Notes under the pieces: generated by a model
Databases searched by the model: none
The model's input: only the letters and a program-made list of their open reading frames with translations
What the model was told of the DNA's origin: nothing
Source of the DNA: a virus
Reading direction: 5' to 3' (one strand)
Length of the DNA stretch: 48,916 bases
Virus record (IMG/VR): IMGVR_UViG_3300028392_001777
Location: 1 to 48,916 of that record
In this document: positions 35,101 to 40,999 of the stretch, one piece after another
How positions within the stretch are numbered: position 1 is the first letter of the stretch
Layout: the number at the start of each line of letters is the position of its first letter
Translations under genes and position numbers: made by a program

Positions 35101-36232
35101 GCGGGGCAACAAGATTTACTCTGCCTACTCCTACGGTCGGGTAGTTGATATAAGGCATAGATGTATAAAAACTCTGTGCTGTTTTATCTGGAACATTAAA
35201 TGTTAGGGTACCTATGTCAATACCGTTATTAATTACCCCTAATACATCACGAGAGGAAATGTTAGGAGACCAAGGCAGTCTTCCGCTAACGCCAGGCTGT
35301 GATTGAATCCAAAAATCAGGACCTGTGCCTGGAGTAGCATCAACAATATTAAATTGTCCACGGAGATTAAATTCTATATCATTACAATAGTATAGTGTAT
35401 CTGGGGCATTTGTTGGAACAGTAAAAATTACTAGCCCTTGGCTGGCTCCGTTATTTTGTACTCCTGTATTCCATAGATTTGTTGTCCCAAACGACAATTC
35501 TGTTTTAATATAAAATGCTAAAGGAGCCGTTTGAACTAAATTCCAAGTATATGTATTGCCACGAACTAATGTTAAAGTAGGATTAGCTTGAAAATCTATC
35601 GTCCAAGAACTTGTTCCGTTGTTTATAACTCTATAATCAATAGCATCAGCATTTGCTTGGGAAATATCAAAATTATAAGATCCGTTACGAGCTAATGTTA
35701 AAGTAGGATTGTTACCAGCATATCCGCTAAATGTATAAACACCGTTTTGACGTGTAACTGTAAAAGTTTCTTGAGTTGGAATTTCTGTAGCAGATACTAT
35801 AACAGCATCAGGGCCGTTAGGCAACCAGTAATATTGAGCATAATTATTAAATTTATCAAAATCTACAAACGGATCCCAAGAATAGTATTCACTTTCAAAT
35901 AATCTATCGGTTTGATCAGTAATAGCACCTTGCGTTGACAATCCGTCAATTATGCCTGGATAGGTAATAACATCATTAACCGCGCCTGTATCGGGATTAA
36001 GCATTACAACACCAGGTTCTAATTGATAGTTATTGCGAACAGCCGTAGGTTCAGTTACATAAGTGTCTGTAGGATTAACACCTGGACCAACTTTTTGACC
36101 AATGTATCCTTGCGTTTGTTTATAAGCAGGTTCTTGAATTAACTGGTCAAGAGTGGCTGACAGAAACTGTTTGTTTACTGGTGTTTGAAATATTTCTGGT
36201 AAAAAATCAACTGACCGAACTTTTGCAGCCAT
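20186..36232 (-). CDS. giant 5348-aa virion structural protein
   Basis: One uninterrupted 16-kb frame. The N-terminus (VRSVDFLPEIFQTPVN, LDQLIQEP, YQLEPGVV) is a family I know from large structural proteins encoded beside gp6 in T4-like aquatic phages. Ig-like or beta modules with NGIYTV and YxSGG patterns occur near residues 640-690 and 870-935, with a related one near 4225-4290. At least ten short modules of the form VxVNG...DYT...GD are spread along the chain. Residues about 2480-3330 carry FG-GAP-type repeats (FGSSAAIS, MYIGAPGA, IMIGAPNA, FGYSLS, LIVGAPNG, FGESVS), as in integrin-like beta-propellers. GxGY repeats lie near 4060-4120. The C-terminal end has GERIMYREID and a RGTGG block. 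The gene overlaps the gp6 stop by 1 base. Probably a long baseplate-attached adhesive or tail fibre protein. Confidence 0.85.
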   Translation of the reverse strand: MAAKVRSVDFLPEIFQTPVNKQFLSATLDQLIQEPAYKQTQGYIGQKVGPGVNPTDTYVTEPTAVRNNYQLEPGVVMLNPDTGAVNDVITYPGIIDGLSTQGAITDQTDRLFESEYYSWDPFVDFDKFNNYAQYYWLPNGPDAVIVSATEIPTQETFTVTRQNGVYTFSGYAGNNPTLTLARNGSYNFDISQANADAIDYRVINNGTSSWTIDFQANPTLTLVRGNTYTWNLVQTAPLAFYIKTELSFGTTNLWNTGVQNNGASQGLVIFTVPTNAPDTLYYCNDIEFNLRGQFNIVDATPGTGPDFWIQSQPGVSGRLPWSPNISSRDVLGVINNGIDIGTLTFNVPDKTAQSFYTSMPYINYPTVGVGRVNLVAPPTLLYNQINGISVEQFLTTYPTGIDGITSLANRTLVFSVQSSDPVPGGWINQTPFDPLAPGDIGAIGSYDSTTFSEATPITDQAIQFGLWQIQYVNDVNGVPFIRLNSILSIAELSQFSITSGTEYVNTNWYKNSQGFFQEMPLLTAALSTLFYQDGQDPNIFGAINLIDQATDAYINVDTEILGELNYTSPNGVTFTNGLKVTFEGTVYPESYQGNTYYVQGVGSGIILVPETSLIVPESYAVETEIINVTNAVGTGSLVTLSYFEQPTPPFAPGQLIVVAGITSVTGNYNGIYTVLSSSKTSLTYSSAAVGAYTSGGNIASYGNQPARQDYITINMASQDLNPWSRSNRWFHIDVINATAIYNDTTPTYVSAERATRPILEFRANTKLFNFAIQGIDAVDVIDFIQTDALLNVNGKTSYTINGYTLVQDSTIIFAVDDNFDVRKEVYTVNFIVPNPQQSTIPIIDLIPKTTVLTNQGTVSINGTVLAVQSIKGNGTAATIKFDPLGSPPFLIGDPVTVRGITPAGYNGIYTVTACTKSTVSYSNTTTAAYISGGTVSIVGQSYYYDGINWILAQQKSNVQEPPLFDVFDSNGYSFGDTTQYPSTNFTGSKLLSYAENPDNPIDTVLGIPLAFFSINNIGDTLFDNNFYTDTFIYTPTSTGVGQTINVSEGFVYQYSNLTAFTLEIGWQTAAIPSLARQQFQFTYNGQALQLDVVAQTDLNVPAVQIFINSVYQDPSTYTLTTNSLGNTVITLTGTGYVAGDIIEVLVYSQTASAQGFYEVPVNLENNPFNGNSSQFTLGTVRQHYGTICENLLDFQGTINGRNNTRDLGNIIPYGQQILQQSSPLTLAGFFIRNANYDIFGALAYNSQEYTKYKNKILTAVTQLDIQPGQSISSILDLTIQKITSSLTSSDSFYWSDMLPCGSNYTSTSTTVTPITIQTFNTTQMYDFTSSNYQSLLVYLNGVLLLRGTEYTVSTIAPKLTLLVPITTGDVVTINEYIPVLTTRNSTTTNTNTGVSTTKTVTTSTNPSPNWCPNTPSKMGLYPKYKPEIYLDETYNEPTFVIRGHDGSTTIAFGDIRDQILIEFEKRVYNNIKVDDNPIPLTTDEVDPDFYPAQTTALLPGYFRKTPYTWQEVNQILNETFFAWVGQNKINYTTQTYVASNPFTYNYRESANRIDQQPFLQGNWRGIYRYFYDTETPNTTPWEMLGFTEEPLWWMERYGPAPYTSGNTVLWGDLEAGLVADPLGPYILPEYARPGLLEIIPVGSEGDLLNPLECVVGLNDPSGFQASWMAGDGGPVQDSWWNSSAYPFAIMRLLALTKPAQFFSLFADRDLYRYNTTLGQYLYNNRYRLDANGVQIYGNGVSKASYINWIVDYNQRIGLNSTTSLTNALASIDVRLCYRMASFSDPVYVQLFTERAGPASTNNSLLIPPTSYDLLFYKNQPFNTINYSAVIVQIVELDNGGVGYSVSGYSNISPYFKIFISSPVGAFQTITSGDLSVQVPTQYTDNTTQIPYGYVFTNPASVCDFLLSYGTWLTSQGLMFDNVFNGYTLNWNQMCQEFLYFAAQGWTFNTIINLNPSATTITASQPISIVDTIASVTPENMLLDQNGNALDVSKMVVNRDGNQFSVSTLNQQTINYLTLKFTNYEDMIVLNNTSQFRDLIYNPITAARQSRLSLIASTTTEWDGQLNAQGFILNLNNVKEWDSNRTYAKGEIVLYKNTYWQALVISQPQQKFNYTNWVKSNYQLIDQGLLPNLANKADQLTTAYDVYQANLTSDNDLFAFALIGFRPRPYMTDMNLNGVTQVQLYQQFLGTKGTLRAAEVFKTARINGKESGAYDIYENWGVLSGTYGAQANKSYFEIQLNQSLLSYNPSTIQVIVPGQTSEANQSVYVKNLWKTSYNITSSDILPTTYENSNLPQALPTAGYVCLEDVDVTVFDINDPTAIDAKINNIGTGTYIWIAKINSYNWGVYRVEDVPGQMISLTDNLNSTAIVQFNAAHGLSYGDLIIIKYFNQGVNGVYRVLAVSSTTTIIIEFNFTNTNVNSLTGTGLVFHLQSARVNQASDISTLPYVNSLTPGSIAWVDNDGNGHWETLQKGSPFTINQTIAPGLAGTANFGASVAQVNDNFGALVGVPGAQAGAGSIYTYFNGVYQDYQFNTELILGTQGTAGYGNAVAFGNHNWGVAGASTSNSGAGYAAIIYRNSDTGFYTQVQLLVAPDQNFSPIGFGSSAAISFDERWMYIGAPGANVVYAYEKVEVVEQSITYTTNGSQTLFEYDTAIQINYFNPNQLIVTLNGNIATYGTDYTINENYVIFVAAPGTNQTLTISRSNAIQLNTQTYYGIQQNATSGIGISAVFNVTNTRGVYTSELVSGGVSYQIGDILTINGTQLGGTDPTDNLTVTVTDVLSGRITAYSESGTGTVTTSTFTLNNYLYNATSIYNFTVKVNGVLQRPFLDYTFNNTTTALTFLSGSIPPLGAKIIVSTPTYWQYVETITSASSVNGDKFGSSITTTTDGRQIMIGAPNAQVNLTVGAGTTYVFDRSVLRYIVSTPSQLTYTVPGNVVSPVAVSVNGIFLLTTEQSLEGQFTVSGNNIIFSNITFNYGDIIEIETNAITQIQQVNSSTIKYQASYGFDVVSCPLNCSLYVGAPYDSTYLQFAGSVDYQTNQSRVYGITTSTIANPTITAGGTLRINNTQVTVPGLPNNTAAGFAAAINAAGIPNVQASVTPDLTFIGDGSTQIYNIGTLYSSASAYNTVVYVNNILQTYGVDYSYDNSNQNIYFTYAPIPGNTILVVSGRLSIFIENIKAAVTNNLLTVLPGATNSVFNQLGFNTFVFSQQLLSPLPVNNANFGYSLSINSNAINLIVGAPNGNIYEPTTFDAGQTYFDEHSTTFFNLIPNGGVAYTYDYFPSSTKNINNPGQFAFGQQIYNDLTVQGDNFGESVSYVTGKLMIGAKGNPTTNGDFPNGYPGYVTMFNNLTDKAAWAPIRYQQPVVDVYKLDGVFSYDGTQSVGINTTINGGVQTYYDFFDPLQGKILGVARENIDYIGAVDPAQYNIGSVHNLGNSWGSSHIGQMWWDTDTVRFIDPNQDDIVYASRRWGTTFPGSSVDIYQWVESSTPPSGYTGQGTPLSQTSYNINSALGSNNTFTTVYYFWVKGITTIAGGSGKTLPATGVASYILDPRSSGLPYIAALNASTVAIYNAQRLLNAKSTILSIGFDRQLNDAIVHQEYQIIIDGDADSFLNSNLYRKLLDSFCGVTSAGNPVPDPGLSLGMRYGVEFRPRQSMFADRFGALQNYLTRANNVIAQFPISETRSFELLNSEQPIPESTVTLDGVTTVVWNKEVPNLEVLSYQNLAVVPAGYKYLVLSDSSQDGLWTIYQVTTSKTTTLIQVQSYYTPAYWYYINWYLPGYNSSVAPVAAVQNQGQLSTLSLTVAPVGSSVRVISNGAGKWEIYLRSGIDPATGWTRVGLEDGTIAFKEELWNYAAGNFGFDAQVFDSHYFDQTPQTETRYIIRALNEQIYIQDLKIERNSSLILMFNYVYSEFTDPSWLVKSSYVNVDHKIRSLLPYQTYIEDNQKFVIDYFQEVKPYHVQVRQFNLIYDGNDTFDGDVTDFDLPAYWKATLETPQFVSPILNDIPPGDTNPDGLPYDVAITTNYSIVSDTSSNAQIWQYPSIYSQWYDNYLLSLQGATVINGGAGYTVTPVVTVTGGSPTTNATMTAIIDGTGQVIGLTVVNPGSGYISTPTITISGGNLPANPTPWSAGLDVNSNNYIITPSNNIFAVSETGILGNIAPAGTDDQINGTVPLVYVGTIAVATAQMGNPLIREFKINIKYDRYQYQTDIVDWAPTTFVIQNLSIGSVTSGTATLTFVARQTEPPVPVGTTITVAGCSNLALNGTHIVTACTTTTVSFTTTATGSSTDGQFTATIITVYPNGTQVRYNNKVYAANSVSGYVANTVFDPTEWDLIDPDMLSGVNRTMGYYVPTVNEPGLNLPLLIDGIDYPGVQVSGISFEFDTGFDRAPYDTTTFDNILYSRDGRLTYDKGILDTFFESEYLDPYLGTRPTDINIDGGKYVDVFESHAPEELVPGIEFDTLDFRVYTTPGADWLGLGHGFPQSLTQIIYNRNNPTTSFAGTFPTPFALEITNSTQRYDLTEGSDFTVDWPNQTFTILNSSLATVNGDQLGVYVYELGGGNQVYKNVYNGADFGDTLIVPVQYYTADGDPAIQEFVIFVNGVYLDNTNYTYEYDTFSTTVVNFDTTYTDTDFISLVVLYPTTIDGVTTDYSWSLPVTQTFVSTASQLVFNLDNSLDYTNSVNAIVTVQGVRARTAGGIDYLGDDVTTVFEVAQRLGINQATILDTDVEVYFNDILQQPSTYTVTPLTAGTIVTFNTAPTIDIRIYIAVWTGWQARIDPVAKTLTFNTTGGLRPSLGQFVSVTTFNDTREQRLLTQIFVGPVTEGITVSEGYDTTDYDPLFIGSTVIVQPAVALTVGQIKNGFIYQINVAGTTNYTLIGASNNFVGTQFTAAWGTISSTTVNNTSGVFDCDITTLYVDQTVTVSGTPSGSGTIVGYTDPTTYYITATNGLNIFTLSTTLGGPAVTTTTGATTGLVFTLNNPATGNGTVLELEVLRDPSTNLSNDTAGSFNYTTGATISFNDLNMTRETTDIARPWVYLNGQVLTPYRDYIITGTELVLTSGTLGPTDTVMITQVTNSVVPEAMEFRLFQDMRDVQATYRMTPATTTTVTQPVTQTSDIIYVADASGLSTPNFAANVWGVVMIEGERIMYREIDLIANTISSLLRGTGGTADAPHEVGALVYNLNRDNLMPIEYQNYIVSNRNPNTNMYPVADGSQTVFVADTISLAITDAAIWLISNTYIMGTGVVNSGFYYRAKINVPSGTVLTNTTYWQPLSAAVEVYVGGARQTSGYTITAETPVEVTFEISPQEGSDVAILVRRGVTWYNQGVGTASDGVPLQETINPGALFLQGNS

Positions 36233-39200
36233 TATATCGCCCCGGCGGATTGTAAGTTAGTACTTGTCAATGCTGTAATGATTTGTATATCGTTAATGTT
36301 TGCTCCATTAACAAAAATTTGATTGGGGGCGCATTGAATTTCATACAAAGCACCAAAACTCAGCTGAGGATTTAAAGGAACTAATACCACTGACGCTACA
36401 TAAGTTCCAATTTGCGAATGGATATATGCTGATAATTCTGAAAAGTAAAATGTATCGCCAAAGTTCCAATTAGCAATATCAAAGTAAGCATTCATAGTTG
36501 CTAAAACTAAATTTTGTATTTGATTATTGCTAGCATTAGTATTGGGTGCCGGAACAACTTTAATAGTTGCTCGCAATGCTTCTGCGGCTTTACTTCCAAA
36601 TAGTGGAACAAATTCTACACTATTAAGAATCATGTTATCACTGATCATTTTATAAGTTTGTAATCCAGCATACTCTGTTGTTAATTGATTAATATTTGGA
36701 GCTGTAGGTTCTACCACCGTGTCAGTAGTATCCTGAATCCAAGCAAGATAAGCAGTATAATATTGTAATGTAACCAAATATAAATCAATAATATTTGTAC
36801 TACCAGGATCAATAAGATTAGTTAATGCACTATTATGGCGATACTGAAAGTATAAACTTTGTCTGCCAATTTCTGCTTTCCAACCAGTAACTAAAGTTAA
36901 TACTCTTGTGGTTGTAAGAGTTGCTTCTAATATATAAAAATTATTGTCTGAATAAGCATAAAATACTTGTCCAGTTACATATTGTTCTTTAACTAATTCA
37001 ATTGCAGCTTGTGTTGCGTAGCTACTAACAACAGTACCAGATGGTTGCAACAAATATCTTTGGAGATTATCAAAGTCTGTTGTTAATTGAAAAAATACCC
37101 AAGGTGTTGTAGATGTGGTAGCAGTTGGCGTTGGATAATTTCCAGGATAAGCGCCTGTAATTTCATAGAAAAAATCGGGATCATCAGGAATGCCATCATT
37201 GTTATAGTCTTGGTAGCTAACTAATACTTGGAAATCATCAACCAATCCATCAGTAAGTACTGGCTGACCAATAATTTTAAGATTAATATCTGTTAGCAGT
37301 GGAGAATTATTTGTGGGTTGACTATTAACTTTTAACACTTTAACATAATCTGAAATGACTGTGCCAGTGCGACTGTCATAAATTGCCTGTGCTGAATCAA
37401 AGAAGAAGCGTACTTCTAACACACTACCATAATAGTAATCAAGGCTGCGTGATATTGTAGTATATTGATTACCGTTAAAAGTACATTGTATTAACCAACT
37501 AGCATCAAGTCCTGTACCTGTTGTATCTCCAGCATATTCCTGACTCCAAGCCGCACCAACAGCAAGATTAGCGGCAGTAATAACATACCAAGTATATGGT
37601 GTACCAGTAATACTACCGGTACTATCATATCCTAAACCAAAATTAGCATTTAAATATATTTGATTATAAATTGTTCGTCTTACTGATGTACTAAATTGAT
37701 TAATAAACAACGGAATTACTTGATTGGCAATAGCCCCTGTTGGTACATAGGTGTTAAGTACTACCGGCCCAACACCAGAAGCCAAATTACCTAAACCTTG
37801 ATTGGTGCCATCGGCAAGTACAGCCTGAACACTTGCCCAAATTGTTAAACTGCCGCCGTTAACTGACGCTGTGCCTGGTTGTAATTCATTATTAGAATCA
37901 AAATAGTATCCTGTTGGGGGTACAAATTTAACCAACGATCCTTCAACAATATATTGAGCATTGTTACTGGCATAGCCCTGACCAATTGGTTGAGGCACGT
38001 CCGAACTATTCATAAAATAGCCAGTGGTTTCATTGACAATAGTGGTGCTTTCTTGCCACAAATAGTTAATAGGCACTAAGTTAGGGCGTTGAAAGTTAGC
38101 ATAGTAAAATTGTTTTAATGTTTCACCCAATAAAATAGGTGTTAAATCATTAAGAATAACATTGTTAATATCATTGGTTGTTTGCCATCCAAAAGTAAAC
38201 GCTGGTGTTGTGTTTTCATACCACAATGCGCCATCGGCAGCGAAAATATTTGTCGAAGAGTATGTGCCCGTTGGGTCAACCAAATCTAAGTAACGACTTG
38301 TTCCAATCGAGGAACGATTAACAGCTGAACTTTTTAAAATAGAATTGTACGTTGTAAACGGAAAATTTGTATAGTCTTCTCCGTTAACCATACGATTCTG
38401 TGTATAGTAACGAGCCGGAGCACGTTCTTTAATTTGGTCAATAGTCTCACGAGCAGTAGCATTAGTAACCGGATTAGTAATGCCGCAAGTAAATGTAACA
38501 GTTTCTAACGTTCCTGAACGACTAACATAGGAAATAGGAACTTGTACTGATTGCATTGCTTCTGGATTAATAATATATTGTAATCCATTACTAGCACGAA
38601 CATAAGTGCGGAACTGTCCTACTGGAATACTAGCAAAAACATTGTCACCAAACACTAATGTAATTTGATCATTAGTACGACTTGTCACTGAATAGGCTTT
38701 TCGTATAGTAGAACTATTTTGTTCAATAGCCGCAGTATAAACCGAAGCAACTCTTTGCCAAATAGAAGTAACACTTCCTACATTGTCTAATTGATATAAC
38801 CAAATATCGGTATTGTTGACGCCTTCGATATTAATATCAACTGTGCGATTAGAAACTTGTTGTACTAAATTAAAATCTTGATTTTGTAATGTGCCTTGCT
38901 TAAACAAGAAGAAAAATCCTGTGTTGGCCGATTGATATCCTAATTCATCGTTACGGAATAATATATTAAAGCGGCCCACTGGCAATGGAGGAGGTTCATA
39001 AATGTATGTTTCACCTACGGATGTAGAATTTACAATTTCAAATGGCATATTAACGCCATCAATAATACTTGTATAAGGAATTATTGGCAAATATCCGGGA
39101 ACTAAGTTAATAGTATATTCCTGTGTATCTACTCCTAAAATTGTTTGGTCGTTACCCGGATGACCAATAGACTGTGTATCAACTAATGTAGCATTAATAA

Positions 39201-39675
39201 TTGCTGTAAATTGTTCTTGCCAGTCAAAGTTGGCAGGGTCGGCCCAGTTAACTGTAATGTTAGATAAATTAGTGCCGTTATAATCAACAACATTTTCTGT
39301 AGTTGATACCGATAATACTTTAATATAACCATTAGCTTCTGTATTGCGTTGTGGTTGATAAGAAACTAAGTTAGCAAGTTTAATAACAGAGTCTCGACGT
39401 TCTGCTGTATCAATATAGTTTTCACGTGTGTTTAGATCTGTACGGAATGCCAGGCCTTGCCCCATAAAAGCCATAACATCAAGTAGGGCAATAAATTCTG
39501 AACTTTCAATATAATCATTGAATGTTTCTGGATAATACTGACGTAAGTAATCTATGAAAGATTTGCGTAAAGTCTCAAAATCATAGGATTGAAAGTCACC
39601 TTCGCTATAGGTTTGATAGATTCTTTTCCAATCTTCGACTCCAAATAGTGCGGTTTGTCTTGTTGTTTTTGCCAT
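36232..39675 (-). CDS. 6: baseplate wedge protein, gp6-like
   Basis: An 1147-residue protein. The N-terminal region (EDWKRIYQTY, GDFQSYDFETLRKSFIDYLR, YYPETFNDYIESSEFIALLD, FRTDLNTRENYIDTAERRDS) is the signature of gp6-like baseplate wedge proteins of T4-like phages. The middle (DQITLVFGDNVFASIPVG, RTYVRASNG, TCGITNPVTNATARETIDQIKERAPARYYTQNRMVNGEDY) fits the baseplate J-like core. The C-terminus (LVLATMNAYFDIANWNFGDTFYFSEL) fits the dimerisation end. It is longer than T4 gp6 because of inserted beta domains. It follows gp25 after a 60-bp gap with a late promoter box. Confidence 0.92.
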   Translation of the reverse strand: MAKTTRQTALFGVEDWKRIYQTYSEGDFQSYDFETLRKSFIDYLRQYYPETFNDYIESSEFIALLDVMAFMGQGLAFRTDLNTRENYIDTAERRDSVIKLANLVSYQPQRNTEANGYIKVLSVSTTENVVDYNGTNLSNITVNWADPANFDWQEQFTAIINATLVDTQSIGHPGNDQTILGVDTQEYTINLVPGYLPIIPYTSIIDGVNMPFEIVNSTSVGETYIYEPPPLPVGRFNILFRNDELGYQSANTGFFFLFKQGTLQNQDFNLVQQVSNRTVDINIEGVNNTDIWLYQLDNVGSVTSIWQRVASVYTAAIEQNSSTIRKAYSVTSRTNDQITLVFGDNVFASIPVGQFRTYVRASNGLQYIINPEAMQSVQVPISYVSRSGTLETVTFTCGITNPVTNATARETIDQIKERAPARYYTQNRMVNGEDYTNFPFTTYNSILKSSAVNRSSIGTSRYLDLVDPTGTYSSTNIFAADGALWYENTTPAFTFGWQTTNDINNVILNDLTPILLGETLKQFYYANFQRPNLVPINYLWQESTTIVNETTGYFMNSSDVPQPIGQGYASNNAQYIVEGSLVKFVPPTGYYFDSNNELQPGTASVNGGSLTIWASVQAVLADGTNQGLGNLASGVGPVVLNTYVPTGAIANQVIPLFINQFSTSVRRTIYNQIYLNANFGLGYDSTGSITGTPYTWYVITAANLAVGAAWSQEYAGDTTGTGLDASWLIQCTFNGNQYTTISRSLDYYYGSVLEVRFFFDSAQAIYDSRTGTVISDYVKVLKVNSQPTNNSPLLTDINLKIIGQPVLTDGLVDDFQVLVSYQDYNNDGIPDDPDFFYEITGAYPGNYPTPTATTSTTPWVFFQLTTDFDNLQRYLLQPSGTVVSSYATQAAIELVKEQYVTGQVFYAYSDNNFYILEATLTTTRVLTLVTGWKAEIGRQSLYFQYRHNSALTNLIDPGSTNIIDLYLVTLQYYTAYLAWIQDTTDTVVEPTAPNINQLTTEYAGLQTYKMISDNMILNSVEFVPLFGSKAAEALRATIKVVPAPNTNASNNQIQNLVLATMNAYFDIANWNFGDTFYFSELSAYIHSQIGTYVASVVLVPLNPQLSFGALYEIQCAPNQIFVNGANINDIQIITALTSTNLQSAGAI

Positions 39676-39695
39676 GGTTATTCCAGTGTTACAAG

Positions 39696-39703
39696 TATTT
39701 ATG
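39696..39703 (-). promoter_or_regulatory. late-type promoter box CATAAATA for gp6 and the giant gene
   Basis: On the - strand CATAAATA lies 20 bases before the gp6 ATG at 39675, in the only gap of this stretch of the tail module. One mismatch to the T4 late consensus, the same as in the boxes at 6335 and 48036. Confidence 0.52.
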
Positions 39704-39735
39704 GATTTAATAAACTGGGTAGTTTTACTTTAAAT

Positions 39736-40110
39736 TTAAACGTAACTAGCACTACGCTGGGTTTGATCAAAGAATATGGATAGTTGTTGGGCGGTTGTTG
39801 TAGCCACAGTTTGTAGTATAATTTGAATTAGCATTCCGTTTTGTTGTGGGTAAGAATAAACGTTTTGAATATATAATCTAGGGTCTCCGCCGGCTACTCG
39901 TTGTACTTCATCGTAAATTGCTTGCTGTGTATCTGGTAACTGATTTTCAAACAAAAAAGACCAAATAATTGTGCCGTAACCTGGCCGCCCAGGTAGTTCT
40001 CCCTGCCTAATGTTAAACGCATTGAGCAAATCTTGTTTAATTAAAGCGTCATCAACCAGTGTAAACTGTTTGTTGCGATTAATGGTAGAGTATCCAACAA
40101 AAGTAGCCAT
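39736..40110 (-). CDS. 25: baseplate wedge protein, gp25-like
   Basis: A 124-residue protein with the gp25 family pattern: ALIKQDLLNAFNIRQGE, then LPGRPGYGTIIWSFLFE, then a C-terminal strand pair (MLIQIILQTVAT). This family (GPW/gp25, also found in contractile injection systems) initiates wedge-to-sheath contacts. Length and order before gp6 match the T4-like layout. It lies 8 bp after the Ala-rich protein gene. Confidence 0.93.
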   Translation of the reverse strand: MATFVGYSTINRNKQFTLVDDALIKQDLLNAFNIRQGELPGRPGYGTIIWSFLFENQLPDTQQAIYDEVQRVAGGDPRLYIQNVYSYPQQNGMLIQIILQTVATTTAQQLSIFFDQTQRSASYV

Positions 40111-40118
40111 AACTATAC

Positions 40119-40997
40119 TTATCCAAATAGATTTTTAGTATTATTAGCAGCGGTTACTACATTGTTTGCCACATTAGTTGCTTGGCCAGCGATAACTTGT
40201 GCTTGCCCAACTACAGCACCCACTGTAGCTTGTGTTTGGGCTATTAATGCTTTTGCCTTGGCTATATCTGCCGCAATACCTAAACTTGTTGCCGATGGTA
40301 ATTCATATGTAGGAGATTTTATTAAATCACTACCAATTACTCTATCCATTGCCGCATCTATAGTTTTACGGTCAACAGTATTATTAAATGCCGCGCCTTT
40401 TTGTATGCCTGATACTAGTCCTGGTAATGAGTTTACAAAAGAAATAGCAGATTTTACTGATTTTGCTAATGTATCTATTGCAGCTAAAGCAGGGGCTGCT
40501 AAAGTGTTTAATCTTCCAAGTGCTGCGCCAGCAGCGTTTTTAGCAAGATCTGCAACAATTCCTTCTACACTAGTTACAGCATTTTTTGCCAAGGCATCAA
40601 CATCAATAGTGCTAAGACTAGCAAGAGCATTGCCAGCAATATTACCTGCATTATCATAAAATTTGTTAGCAGCCGCCCATGCTGTAGTTGCCGCTGTTCC
40701 ATATTTGCTTCCACAGGCTATTAATGCTCCAATGTCTCCATCAACTGCAGTTTTAACTGCGGCAGAAGTGGCCGCAAGGTCACCACCTGTTAATCCTGTT
40801 GCTAATCCTGATAGTTGAGTTTGCACTGTCCCAGTTGCAGCTTTAACATCATTAAGCGCCGTAGTCCCAAATCCTACCGCACCAGTTGACAGGGCAGTAA
40901 GGCCGGCATTGTATTGAGCTACAGCAGTTCCGCCTAGCTTAGATATATCTGTAGGTATTGAGCCTAACGGTAAAGATGGATTAAGACCAAATGCCAT
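40119..40997 (-). CDS. Ala-rich putative virion protein
   Basis: A 292-residue protein, very rich in Ala, with a start MAFGLNPSLPLGSIPTD and long stretches of predicted helix (TSAAVKTAVDGDIGALIACG; ADIAKAKALIAQTQATVGAV; ATNVANNVVTAANNTKN). No signal peptide or membrane segment. I recognise no family. The place between the spike and gp25 genes, a CAGGAG ribosome binding site and a strict + frame in between (2-bp gap to the upstream gene) support a structural or assembly role in the baseplate, such as a helical rod or chaperone; this is inference. A long antisense open frame (40162-40659) is a composition effect. Confidence 0.65.
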   Translation of the reverse strand: MAFGLNPSLPLGSIPTDISKLGGTAVAQYNAGLTALSTGAVGFGTTALNDVKAATGTVQTQLSGLATGLTGGDLAATSAAVKTAVDGDIGALIACGSKYGTAATTAWAAANKFYDNAGNIAGNALASLSTIDVDALAKNAVTSVEGIVADLAKNAAGAALGRLNTLAAPALAAIDTLAKSVKSAISFVNSLPGLVSGIQKGAAFNNTVDRKTIDAAMDRVIGSDLIKSPTYELPSATSLGIAADIAKAKALIAQTQATVGAVVGQAQVIAGQATNVANNVVTAANNTKNLFG

Positions 40998-40999
40998 TT

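Noticed and set aside
20186-36232. Giant frame as an assembly artefact joining several genes
   Set aside because: No stop or frame change is seen over 16 kb, the codon composition stays even, and the N-terminus belongs to a family known beside gp6, so one gene is the simplest reading.
40162-40659. 165-aa open frame on the + strand opposite the Ala-rich protein gene
   Set aside because: It is a mirror of Ala-rich codons (GCx read as xGC), is not flanked by + strand genes and has no ribosome binding site; the - strand gene fits the operon with 2-bp and 8-bp gaps.
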